Shown piece after piece: positions 1-8,170 of a stretch of 8,400 bases of DNA (positions are counted from its first letter, which is position 1; every line of letters begins with the position of its first letter). The DNA comes from Oscillospiraceae bacterium (GTDB lineage Bacteria > Bacillota > Clostridia > Oscillospirales > Oscillospiraceae). The notes beneath the pieces are model-generated. The model had not been told where the DNA came from, made no database searches, and saw only the letters and a program-made list of their open reading frames with translations. The position numbers and the translations under genes are program-made. The stretch spans positions 1 through 8,400 of the forward strand of contig JAFYUG010000222.1 in assembly GCA_017558545.1 (NCBI GenBank). Direction: 5' to 3'.

Positions 1-11
1 AATAGAAGCCA

Positions 12-68
12 ATCCCCCCGTCATTTGCCAAAGCAAATGACACCCCCCTTTGCAAGGGGGGCTTTAAA
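12..68 (+). repeat. Two-hairpin C/G-tract repeat, copy R1
   Basis: Begins ATCCCCCC and ends GGGGGGCTTTAAA. Two hairpins are visible: GTCATTTGC (20-28) with GCAAATGAC (33-41), and CCCCCCTT (43-50) with AAGGGGGG (54-61) around a TGC loop. The same plan recurs at 357-388, 6175-6227 (opposite strand) and 6259-6311, with a different middle hairpin each time. It is non-coding and its function is unknown. Confidence 0.8.
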
Positions 69-76
69 TTTACACC

Positions 77-124
77 GTAGGGGCGAGCATTGCTCGTCCG
101 CGGGCGAACACAGTTCGCCCCTAC
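77..124 (+). repeat. 48-bp GTAGGGGCGA inverted-repeat element, copy A
   Basis: The ends are GTAGGGGCGA and TCGCCCCTAC, perfect inverted termini. Inside are hairpin CGAGC-ATT-GCTCG (84-96), a central CCGCGG (98-103), and hairpin GGGCGAAC-ACA-GTTCGCCC (102-120). A reverse-complement near-copy lies at 6441-6488; the two differ at only 3 of 48 positions, all in hairpin loops. It resembles a small non-autonomous (MITE- or REP-like) repeat. No target-site duplication is evident. Confidence 0.85.
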
Positions 125-127
125 ATT

Positions 128-301
128 ATGAATTGATGCTTCGCATCATGAATTGAGCCAAGGGCTCATGAATTGGCGCATTGCGCCATGAATTGAATTG
201 CCCTACATTACAATGCGCCTTCAGGCGCAATTCATGCCGCAGGCAATTCATGGTTTTACCAATTCATGCCCAAAGGGCAATTCATTGCCGCCATAGGCGG
301 C
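128..301. repeat. Linker/hairpin array 1 (ATGAATT x4, then AATTCAT x4)
   Basis: The linker ATGAATT starts at 128, 148, 168 and 188, an exact 20-bp period. Between copies are three different perfect hairpins with 3-nt loops: GATGC-TTC-GCATC (135-147), GAGCC-AAG-GGCTC (155-167) and GGCGC-ATT-GCGCC (175-187). After a turn region (195-228) that contains GCGCC-TTCA-GGCGC (215-228), the reverse-complement linker AATTCAT starts at 229, 245, 261 and 279. It is separated by GCC-GCA-GGC (236-244), GGT-TTT-ACC (252-260) and GCCC-AAA-GGGC (268-278). A final hairpin, GCCGCC-ATA-GGCGGC, lies at 287-301. The four forward linkers can pair in nested order with the four reverse ones. No coding capacity is seen. 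It lies downstream of the glg operon's 3' end. I do not recognise a named family. Confidence 0.85.
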
Positions 302-356
302 TCACCCTCAATTATCTATTGAATTAAATATAAAATATAAGCTAACTTCCAGCCAT
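302..356. other. Short AT-rich spacer
   Basis: This AT-rich stretch lies between the hairpin array and repeat R2. I see no gene, promoter or paired structure that I would defend here. Apart from this and a few short joins, positions 1-427 are entirely made of the repeats and the terminal hairpin listed separately. Confidence 0.5.
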
Positions 357-388
357 ATCCCCCCCTCGTAAAAGGGGGCTTTAAATGC
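357..388 (+). repeat. C/G-tract repeat, short copy R2
   Basis: The sequence runs ATCCCCCCCT, a short loop, then AAGGGGGCTTTAAATGC. This matches the right half of the two-hairpin family but lacks the variable middle hairpin. Its tail (TTTAAATGC, one differing base, TAATC) is shared with copy R4 at 6305-6319, so the repeat boundary probably extends a few bases past TTTAAA. Confidence 0.65.
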
Positions 389-390
389 CT

Positions 391-418
391 AATCCCCTCC
401 CGGGTTCGGGAGGGGATT
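391..418 (-). terminator. Strong hairpin at the 3' end of the glg operon
   Basis: This is a perfect 12-bp stem: AATCCCCTCCCG (391-402) pairs with CGGGAGGGGATT (407-418) around a 4-nt loop. On the minus strand it begins about 9 nt after the thioesterase stop codon, where a transcription terminator would sit. It is not followed by a clear U-run on that strand, so it may act as an mRNA 3'-end stabiliser or a weak terminator rather than a classical intrinsic one. Confidence 0.6.
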
Positions 419-427
419 ATCATTTAT

Positions 428-865
428 TCACGCATAGTAAACGCCGACGCTGGTGGCAACCAGCTTATCGGGAGTATTCTCCTCCCAGCATTCAGCAAAG
501 GCGTGGATCATAGTTCTTCCGGCCTTGGTGGCGCGAACTTTCACCACCAGAGTTCCGTCAATGGGGCAGCCTCGCAGATAGCTTGTCTGCAGGGATACAG
601 TAACCGCCTGAGGGCCGCCATAATAAGTTGCGAGGCAGGCAATGGAAAAATCCAAAATGGTGGCAACAACGCCGCCCTGCATAACATTGAGGGGGTTGCG
701 CTCCCACTTCATAGCGGGATAGCTGAGGGTAACGGTGGCCTCCTCGGGATCGCAATCCACAAAATTGGGCCTCAGCATACCGATAATGGTATCGCCCTGA
801 GTGTCCTCAATATTTTTCAGGAAGGATTTCATATATTCTTCCATCTTGATTTTCTTTTCGCTCAT
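428..865 (-). CDS. PaaI-type hot-dog fold acyl-CoA thioesterase
   Basis: This 145-residue single-domain protein matches the 4HBT/PaaI thioesterase family, which hydrolyses acyl-CoA thioesters in the cytoplasm as oligomers. Visible motifs are N57-P-L-N-V-M-Q-G-G (the usual HGG turn is QGG here, residues 63-65), the helix with candidate catalytic D72 (ATILDFS), the strand AVTVSLQTSYLRG (87-99), and a C-terminal strand pair ending DKLVATSVGVYYA. The start at 865 is chosen because AGGAGGA (875-881) sits about 10 nt upstream; a longer frame reaching 922 lies inside the previous gene. The ATG is one base past the stop of the glycogen synthase fusion, so translation is probably coupled. The substrate is unknown and a glycogen role is not obvious. 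Family assignment is firm, biological role is not. Confidence 0.85.
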   Translation of the reverse strand: MSEKKIKMEEYMKSFLKNIEDTQGDTIIGMLRPNFVDCDPEEATVTLSYPAMKWERNPLNVMQGGVVATILDFSIACLATYYGGPQAVTVSLQTSYLRGCPIDGTLVVKVRATKAGRTMIHAFAECWEENTPDKLVATSVGVYYA

Positions 866-866
866 A

Positions 867-3800
867 TCACTTAATCCTCCTGATATCTGCGCTGAGAGCT
901 TCCATGTAAATATCCGCTCCATAGAAAGCGGCGTTAATATCCTCCCGCAAAGCGCCCCGGAACATCTCGGGAGCTATTCTGACCCTCTTAGGCTGCCAGG
1001 CGCGGCTTGCGGTCAGCAGATAGCTCTCCTCTTCGCAAAAACGAAGGATGCAGAGGGTGTCCTCGTCGGGGGCGGCAAAGGCCACGTCGCCATGGCTGAG
1101 GGAGGGACTTTCCTTGCGCAAATTGGCAAGGTAGCTATACCATGCTCTTGTGTCCTCCTCCTGCTGAACGTAGGTTTCGCGGCAGAAGGGGTCGCGGAAG
1201 CCTTCCATACCCTCCTCGTCCCCATAATAAACGGCGGGCATACCGGGCAGAGCAAAGGTGATGGCGGCACAAAGGCGCTGGAGAGCCTTGCCGCGTCCTC
1301 TTTGGCCTTCATCAGCCTTAATTTCCACCTGCTGCTCCCTTGTGAGGCCGCCGCCATCGTGACCCACGCTGAGGAGGGTGCGGATGCGGGCGGTATCATG
1401 GCTGCCCAGAAGATTCATAAGGCAGCGATACATGGGGGCAGGGTAATTGAGCTTTTGACCCATGAGGAAAAGGCAGGTTTCCGCTGCATCGGCCTTGCCA
1501 AGAGCAAACTCCGTTACGGCCTTGCGGAGGGGGTAGTTCATTACGGTGTCCAAGGCATTGCCAAGGGCATAGCTTCTTGTTTTGCCGTAGCTTTGCTTGG
1601 TGGTGGCGTCCTCCCAAACCTCGCCCAGTATGAGAGCGTCGCTCTTCTCGCTCTTGGCGGCAAAGCGCATAAGCTCCAAAACCTCGTCGGGGAGCTCATC
1701 GGCAACGTCCAGTCGCCAGCCATTGGCTCCCCGGCGCAGCCATGTTTTCAAAACGGACCAGCGTCCGGAAACCATGGCCTCCTGCCATGAAAGGTCATGC
1801 TCGTTGACCTCGGGGAGGCTTTCGAAGTTCCACCAGCAGCGGTATTTATCGGGGAAGGACTCAAAATCAAACCAGGAGGCATAGAGGCTATCCTTGCTCT
1901 GATAAGCGCCCACGCCGCCATAGCGGCCATACTTATTAAAATATATACTGTCGTCACCGGTGTGGGAGAAAACGCCGTCCAGTATAAGGCGCATTCCCCT
2001 TTCCTCCATGGCGGAGCAAAGAGCCTTGAAGTCCTTGAGATTGCCCAAAATGGGGTCAATCTTCTTATAATCGCCGGTGTTGTAGCGGTGGTTGGAGTCT
2101 GCCTCGAAAATGGGGTTGAGGTAGATAACATCAACGCCCATCTCCTTGAGATAGTCCAGCTTCTCCGTGATGCCTGCCAAAGTGCCGCCAAAGAAGTCGT
2201 TGGGGCAATAGTGCTTGCCGTCCACGCCCTGCCACTTGGCCTTCTCGTCCCAATCCTCGTGGAACTCTATGTCCCTGCCTGCGTTGCGGTGGTACTTAAC
2301 ACCGCGCTTATAGGCGCTGCCGCCCCGGGCAAAGCGGTCGGGAAAAATCTGATACATGGTCTTGCCCTCATACCATGAGGGGGTTTCAAAATCGGCATCA
2401 TACACCGTCATCTGCCATCCGCCGGCATAGTGGCTTCTAAGTCCCTGAGGGCCGAAGCAGGTGCCGCCGCTTAGCTCAAAATGATACCAGAGGACACAGG
2501 GGCCATCGGGGGCGGTGTAGCGCGTTTCGAAGAAATCACCCTTGCGAATCATGGGGATTTTTTCTCCGTCAATGGCCAAAAAGAGTTCCTCGGCGGTATC
2601 CGGCGCTTTGCATGAGAGTTTTATCGTCTGTCCGCAGGCCAAAGCGCCGAGGGGCATACGGCAGACTTCATCAAAAGGGTCGTGGAAAAATTCCTGTTCG
2701 ACAGCATCCAGAATGGACACAAAGAGCTTGCCATATTCCACCGCGGAGGGGCCGAAGCCGAAGTCGGTGCTCATGGCGTTATACTGGATGCGGTCATATT
2801 TATCGCGGTCATAGTAGCATTCAAGAGCGTAGCGCACAGCCTCGGCGAGCATTCCGCCGGAATACTCGGCAAAGCTGAAGCCGTTGCCTTCGCCGGTATA
2901 CTCATTGAAGCAGTGGACGGTATCGCGAAGGCCGCCAACCTCGTGGACTATGGGCAGAGTGCCATAGCGCATGGCTATCATCTGGCTGAGGCCGCAGGGC
3001 TCGAAGGCGGAGGGCATCAGCAGGAAGTCGGCACCTGCATAAATGCGGTGGGAGAGAGCTTCGCTATAACCGATATAGGCGCAAACTCTGCCTTTATAGC
3101 GGTTTTCGCATTCGCGCATGGCCTTTTCATAGCGGGGATCGCCGCTGCCAAGGAGAACAAAGGCTGCGCCGGATGCCACGATGGAGTCCATGGCCTCCAA
3201 AACGATGTCAAAGCCCTTCTGACTTGTCATGCGGGTGACCATGGCAACGATGGGGGTATCGTGCTCAATTTCAAGACCCAGCTCCTCTATGAGAGAGAGC
3301 TTGCAGCTTGCCTTGCCGCCAAGGTCATTGAGAGAATAGTTGAAGGGAATATCGGGGTCGGTTTCGGGGTTGAATACCTCGATGTCCAAGCCGTTGATAA
3401 TGCCGCTGAGGTCGCCGCCTCTGTAAATGAGGGGAGCCTGCATACCCTCGCCGAAGGCATCGGTTTTAATCTCGTCGGCATAGCTGGGGCTGACGGTGTT
3501 AATCTTGTCGGCATAGACGCAGGCGCTCTTCATGAAGTTCACGCAGCCGTTATGCTCGATGCAGAAATGGTTATACCAATAGCTGTCCACGCCAAGGAAG
3601 TCGGCAACGAAGTCGAAGCCAAACTGACCCTGGAAGGCGATGTTATGGATAGAGAAAACGGTTTTCAGGCCGCCCTGCATTCTGTCATAATACTGGCTCT
3701 TGATAAGGAAGGGGATGAAGGCGGTGTGCCAATCGTTGCAGTGGATAACTTCGGGAAGGAAGTCCATGAAGGGAATGGCCTCCAAAACCGCTCTCTGGAA

Positions 3801-4177
3801 ATAGGCGTACTGCTCTCCTTCCGCAAGGCCGCCTCTATAAATCTTATCGCCGAAATAATACTCATTATCGATGAGATAAACGATGAGTTCGCCGAGGACG
3901 AGCTTTTCAAGACCCACATACTCTCTGCGCCAGCCGAGATTAATGTAGAAATCCGCCATGTGCTCAACTTTTTCGGCATATTTATCCTTAATGCAGCGGT
4001 GGTAGGGGGTGATAACGCGGGTATCGAAGCCCAAAGCCTTCAGGCTCTTGGGCAGAGCGCCTGCCACGTCGGCAAGGCCTCCGGTTTTGCTGAGAGGGGA
4101 ACATTCTGCGGCTGCCAGGAGTACATTGGGAAGATTTTCGCGTCCTTTCAGACGCAATAGCTTTTCAAGTTCTGCGT

Positions 4178-4181
<4 letters not shown>
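867..4181 (-). CDS. glgA: Glycogen synthase (GT5) fused to amylopullulanase-like GH13 enzyme
   Basis: The protein has 1104 residues, versus about 480 for ordinary GlgA. Residues about 18-495 are ADP-glucose glycogen synthase: KTGGLADV (K32), SIHNIAFQGQ (H179), NTVSPSYA, INGLD (262-266), R317 and K322 in TRMTSQKG, and E394 in FEPCGLSQ. Residues about 505-595 form a beta-rich N-domain of the neopullulanase/amylopullulanase kind. About 605-1000 is a GH13 barrel: YQIFPDRF (610-617), LDGVFSH (734-740), nucleophile D825 in GWRLDVADELPD, acid/base E854 in LGEVWED, and D929 in GSHDTAR; a C-terminal beta domain follows. The DGVFSHTGDDSIYF and GWRLDVADELPD signatures point to the GH13_39 group. No signal peptide is seen, so it is cytoplasmic. 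GTG is the start: its 4-nt overlap (GTGA) with the glgB stop and AAGGAGGA seven bases upstream decide it. The N-terminus is about 17 residues longer than typical. All key residues of both halves are present. I infer coupled elongation and trimming. Confidence 0.92.
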
Positions 4182-6055
<1,874 letters not shown>

Positions 6056-6060
6056 AATTT

Positions 6061-6068
6061 CCACCTCT
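6061..6068 (-). promoter_or_regulatory. Ribosome binding site that fixes the glgB start
   Basis: Read on the minus strand this is AGAGGTGG, followed by AAATT and then ATG at 6055. It supports the 625-residue GlgB over the 644-residue reading, which lacks such a site and would need a transcript starting farther upstream. Confidence 0.8.
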
Positions 6069-6107
6069 TTCGTCAGAATTGGAAAATGTGCATACTGATA
6101 CAGAGAT

Positions 6108-6116
6108 ATCATACCA
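6108..6116 (-). promoter_or_regulatory. Predicted extended -10 promoter of the glg operon
   Basis: On the minus strand the sequence is TGGTATGAT, an extended -10 (TGn plus a TATAAT-like hexamer at 6108-6113). I see no good -35 about 17 bases upstream, which is acceptable for extended -10 promoters. Transcription would start near 6100, leaving a leader of about 45 nt before glgB, with no room for a riboswitch. No CcpA-type operator was recognised with confidence. Confidence 0.5.
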
Positions 6117-6174
6117 CAGACGAAGGGAAAATAATAGTGCCTTTATGGGAATGAAAGGAAAAATTATGTACCTA

Positions 6175-6311
6175 TTTAAAGCCCCCCTTTTCAAGGGGGG
6201 ATGTCGGCGATAGCCGACAGGGGGGATAAGACCTGAATCTTGCATAAAGCCCAGCTTTATCCCCCAGTCAGCCTTGCGGCTGCCAGCCCCCTTGGAAAGG
6301 GGGCCTTTAAA
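6175..6311. repeat. Head-to-head pair of two-hairpin repeats (R3 and R4), MITE-like
   Basis: R3 (6175-6227, minus orientation) has hairpins CCCCCCTT-TTC-AAGGGGGG (6182-6200) and TGTCGGC-GATA-GCCGACA (6202-6219). R4 (6259-6311, plus orientation) has CAGCC-TTGC-GGCTG and a CCCCC/GGGGG hairpin, ending CCTTTAAA. Between them is ATAAAGC-CCA-GCTTTAT (6244-6260). The pair makes a roughly 137-bp unit with inverted TTTAAAGSCCCCC ends (S = C or G). No transposase and no clear target duplication are present. Confidence 0.75.
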
Positions 6312-6339
6312 TGCGTAATCTTTAATCTTCCGCGCAGCC

Positions 6340-6366
6340 GTAGGGGTCGGCGTCCCCGACGACCCG
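6340..6366 (+). repeat. GTAGGGGTCGG hairpin repeat
   Basis: The sequence begins GTAGGGG and contains hairpin GTCGG-CGTCC-CCGAC (6346-6360), followed by GACCC, which can pair with GGGTC. It shares the GTAGGGG start with the elements at 77, 6441 and 6516, suggesting a related repeat family or a shared insertion preference. Confidence 0.55.
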
Positions 6367-6370
6367 AATT

Positions 6371-6418
6371 GTAGGAGCTACGGATTGCCACGTCGGCCTT
6401 TGGCCTCCTCGCAATGAC
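6371..6418 (+). repeat. Dispersed repeat with GATTGCCACG...CGCAATGAC signature
   Basis: It starts GTAGGAGCTACGGATTGCC and ends CCTCGCAATGAC. ATTGC (6384-6388) pairs with GCAAT (6411-6415), and an inner hairpin GGCC-TTT-GGCC lies at 6395-6405. From memory, the reverse complement (GTCATTGCGAGGAG...GGCAATCC) is a chromosomal repeat met in many unrelated bacterial genomes; I cannot verify this here. Its translation (ARRPKADVAI) is a familiar spurious peptide in annotated genomes. Confidence 0.65.
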
Positions 6419-6440
6419 TATATTTTTAATCTGCGCCATT

Positions 6441-6488
6441 GTAGGGGCGAACTTCGTTCGCCCGCGGACGAGCGATGCTCGCCCCTAC
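6441..6488 (-). repeat. 48-bp GTAGGGGCGA inverted-repeat element, copy B
   Basis: This is the reverse complement of copy A (77-124) with three differences, all in loops: ATT becomes ATC in the short hairpin and ACA becomes GAA in the long one. The two copies flank the glg operon in inverted orientation, about 6.3 kb apart. Confidence 0.85.
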
Positions 6489-6515
6489 GATAGAGCTTTG
6501 GTTTTCCGCATACCT

Positions 6516-6574
6516 GTAGGGGCGGCAATCTGCCGCCCGCAAAGGCAGGCGGCAATCTTGCCCCCGCCGTTTGC
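6516..6574 (+). repeat. GTAGGGGCGGCAATC double-hairpin repeat
   Basis: The first hairpin is GGGCGGCA-ATC-TGCCGCCC (6520-6538). A second, imperfect one is bounded by GCAAA (6539-6543) and TTTGC (6570-6574). The 10-mer GGCGGCAATC occurs twice, at 6521 and 6548. It belongs to the same GTAGGGGC-starting group as 77-124 but has different stems. Confidence 0.65.
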
Positions 6575-6588
6575 AGAGGTCTTATTGT

Positions 6589-6732
6589 GCGCTGAGGCGC
6601 GGCGATATGTTGCCGGGAATGGCAAATATGCGCCATTCCCGGCAACGCGATATAGACTTTCGTCTGCGATATGTCGCTTACGCGACGCGATATGTTTTCT
6701 TCGAAAACACGATTGTTGTAGGAGCGATGCTC
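6589..6732. repeat. Linker/hairpin array 2 (GCGATAT linker)
   Basis: The linker GCGATAT occurs at 6602, 6647, 6666 and 6687, all in one orientation. Between and around the copies are perfect hairpins of unrelated sequence: GCGC-TGAG-GCGC (6589-6600), a 15-bp stem GTTGCCGGGAATGGC (6609-6623) with its complement at 6632-6646, AGAC-TTTC-GTCT (6654-6665), GTCGC-TTAC-GCGAC (6673-6686) and GTTTTC-TTC-GAAAAC (6694-6708). A decayed linker (ACGATTG, 6709-6715) and a small GAGC-GAT-GCTC hairpin (6722-6732) close it. The design equals array 1 but the linker differs. It lies downstream of the rpmB terminator. No gene is credible here. Confidence 0.82.
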
Positions 6733-6762
6733 GCCACCCAAACTAAAAACAAGCTTTAAACG

Positions 6763-6790
6763 AAAAAATCCCGCCAATATGGCGGGATTT
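6763..6790 (-). terminator. Intrinsic terminator of rpmB
   Basis: Ten-base stem: AAATCCCGCC (6766-6775) with GGCGGGATTT (6781-6790) around a 5-nt loop. Read on the minus strand it is followed by a run of six T and begins about 13 nt after the rpmB stop. This is a classical rho-independent terminator. Confidence 0.9.
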
Positions 6791-6803
6791 AATTCTATTG
6801 TAA

Positions 6804-6992
6804 TTACACAGCGCGGGTAACCTTGCCGCTGCGCAGACAACGGGTGCATGCGTAGGCATGCTTGGGGGTACCGTCCATGATAACCTTAACGCGCTTGACG
6901 TTGGGCTTCCAAGTACGGTTGGAGCGTCTGTGAGAGTGGCTCACCTGGATGCCGAAAGTCACACCCTTGTCGCAAAATTCGCACTTTGCCAT
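6804..6992 (-). CDS. rpmB: 50S ribosomal protein L28
   Basis: This 62-residue basic protein is the normal length for bacterial L28, a component of the large ribosomal subunit. It shows the N-terminal MAKCEFCDKGVTFG, the conserved VSHSHRRSNRTWKPN segment (18-31), and the C-terminal CTRCLRSGKV. Cysteines C4/C7 and C49/C52 form two CxxC pairs, so this is the zinc-binding (C+) version. The start at 6992 is preceded by GGAGGTG at a 9-10 nt spacing; longer in-frame readings to 7070 overlap the promoter and are rejected. It is monocistronic, with its own promoter and terminator, and diverges from hprK. Confidence 0.97.
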   Translation of the reverse strand: MAKCEFCDKGVTFGIQVSHSHRRSNRTWKPNVKRVKVIMDGTPKHAYACTRCLRSGKVTRAV

Positions 6993-7041
6993 CTTATGCT
7001 GCACCTCCTCGCTTATACAAATCTGATTAAACAGCTTATTA

Positions 7042-7070
7042 ATAATAACAGAAGAGAAAACTAAATGCAA
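7042..7070 (-). promoter_or_regulatory. Predicted rpmB promoter with A/T-tract upstream element
   Basis: On the minus strand, TTGCAT (7065-7070), 17 bases, then TATTAT (7042-7047). The -35 is only a partial match, but the bases just upstream (7071-7108) are runs of A and T like an UP element, as expected for a highly expressed ribosomal protein gene. The leader would be about 40 nt. Confidence 0.6.
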
Positions 7071-7139
7071 GAAAAATTTTTAATTTTTTCGGATTTTTTT
7101 AAACTTTTATCGCATTTGCCACTATTATTAACAAAATCA

Positions 7140-7168
7140 TTGCCAAATTGCCCTAGATTGTATAAAAT
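7140..7168 (+). promoter_or_regulatory. Predicted hprK-murB promoter
   Basis: TTGCCA (7140-7145), a 17-base spacer, then TAAAAT (7163-7168). Each hexamer matches the sigma-A consensus at 5 of 6 positions. Transcription would begin near 7175, about 30 nt before the hprK ATG. It is back to back with the rpmB promoter across an AT-rich gap of about 70 bp. Confidence 0.7.
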
Positions 7169-7204
7169 ATATGTGTGATATTATGCCCTCAGGGAGGTTA
7201 AATT

Positions 7205-8146
7205 ATGGATACCAATTACAAAGTTAAGCTCAAACTCATTGCTGAGGAACACGGATTGCAGAGCATCCACGCCTCCCGGGACTATGAAGATTATACCATT
7301 TCCAACTATAATGTCTCCCGCCCCGCCCTGCAGCTGGCCGGATTTTATGACTATTTCTATCCCGCCGAGATTCAGGTTATAGGCAAGGCGGAGATGGCCT
7401 ATCTCCGCACCCTCTCCGAGGAGGACATGGCCGCAAGTCTGGACCGCTTCTTCTCCCACCGGGTTGCCGCCGTTATAATCTGCAACCGCATTCCCCCCAA
7501 CAGCGTTTTCGTGGACTGCGCCAGAAAGTATGACACCAACCTGCTCACCACCGACGTGGCCACCAGCGAATTTCTCGCCCAGCTTATCAACACCCTCCGC
7601 ACCCATCTCGCCCCCCGCGCCACCATGCACGGCGTTTTGGTTCAGGTTCACGGCGAAGGCTTGCTCATCACCGGCGACAGCGGCATAGGCAAAAGCGAAA
7701 CCGCCCTTGAGCTTGTTAAGCGCGGCCACCGCCTCGTAGCCGACGACGCTGTTGAAGTCCGCCGCATGAGCCGCACCCGGGTTTCCGGCTCCGCTCCCGA
7801 GATGATAAGATACCTTATGGAGCTGCCCGGCCTCGGCCTTATAGACGTTAGAAAAATTTACGGCATAGGCGCCGTTTTGCCCGATTGCAACATTGACCTT
7901 GTTGTAAACTTCGAGCATTGGGACTCCACCAAGCATTATGACCGTCTGGGCCTTGAAACGGAGACCACCTCCATTCTGGGCGTTGAGATTCCTCAGGTCA
8001 CCATCCCCGTTGCCCCTGCAAGAAACCTTGCCATCATTCTGGAAGTTGCCGCCATGAACAACCGCCAAAAGCGCCTTGGCCACAACACCGCCCTTGAGTT
8101 CACCATGCAGCATGACAGCATGATAGACAGCGGCTGGAACTTATAA
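7205..8146 (+). CDS. hprK: HPr kinase/phosphorylase
   Basis: HprK phosphorylates, and dephosphorylates, the regulatory serine of the phosphotransferase protein HPr; in Bacillota, P-Ser-HPr with CcpA drives carbon catabolite repression. At 313 residues it has the usual length. The N-terminal domain spans about 1-130. The catalytic domain has MHGVLV (H142), Walker A GDSGIGKS (157-164), the family signature ETALELVKRGHRLVADDAVE (165-184), ELPGLGLIDVRKIYG (206-220) and the YDRLG arginine (R247). The C-terminus is the helical HNTALEF tail. The ATG at 7205 follows GGGAGGT (7192-7198) by six bases. murB follows after a 24-bp gap, and hprK-murB neighbours are common in Clostridia. A link to the nearby glycogen operon through carbon status is plausible but inferred. 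Confidence 0.97.
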   Translation: MDTNYKVKLKLIAEEHGLQSIHASRDYEDYTISNYNVSRPALQLAGFYDYFYPAEIQVIGKAEMAYLRTLSEEDMAASLDRFFSHRVAAVIICNRIPPNSVFVDCARKYDTNLLTTDVATSEFLAQLINTLRTHLAPRATMHGVLVQVHGEGLLITGDSGIGKSETALELVKRGHRLVADDAVEVRRMSRTRVSGSAPEMIRYLMELPGLGLIDVRKIYGIGAVLPDCNIDLVVNFEHWDSTKHYDRLGLETETTSILGVEIPQVTIPVAPARNLAIILEVAAMNNRQKRLGHNTALEFTMQHDSMIDSGWNL

Positions 8147-8170
8147 TAATCTGACTTTAACGGTGAAAAT

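Noticed and set aside
128..285. Possible CRISPR array, from a regular 20-bp repeat period
   Set aside because: The repeats are only 7-8 nt and the 'spacers' are 9-13 nt perfect palindromes, with half the repeats in inverse orientation. No cas gene is nearby.
867..922. Longer thioesterase start at 922
   Set aside because: It would overlap the upstream gene by over 50 bases without a ribosome binding site; the start at 865 has AGGAGGA at a good distance.
801..1790. Plus-strand reading frame of 329 codons opposite the GH13 domain
   Set aside because: Antisense shadow of a catalytic domain with conserved residues; no family resemblance.
2682..4160. Long plus-strand reading frame (492 codons) opposite the glycogen synthase
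   Set aside because: It is antisense to a gene with clear motifs and has no recognisable domain. Similar long antisense frames occur opposite glgB (4772-6154) and hprK (7181-8113), so they follow from low use of TTA, CTA and TCA codons in the real genes.
6056..6101. Riboswitch or attenuator in the glgB leader
   Set aside because: The predicted leader is only about 45 nt and shows no stable alternative hairpins.
6257..6439. Minus-strand 60-codon frame
   Set aside because: It is composed entirely of dispersed repeats (ARRPKADVAI and LKAPFPRG peptides come from repeat DNA), so it is not a gene.
6414..6849. Overlapping frames on both strands in the repeat region upstream of rpmB
   Set aside because: They run through hairpin repeats, the rpmB terminator and part of rpmB, with no ribosome binding site or domain.
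7071..7108. Terminator-like A/T tracts between rpmB and hprK
   Set aside because: No G/C-rich stem is present and neither gene ends here; an UP element or promoter spacer is the simpler reading.
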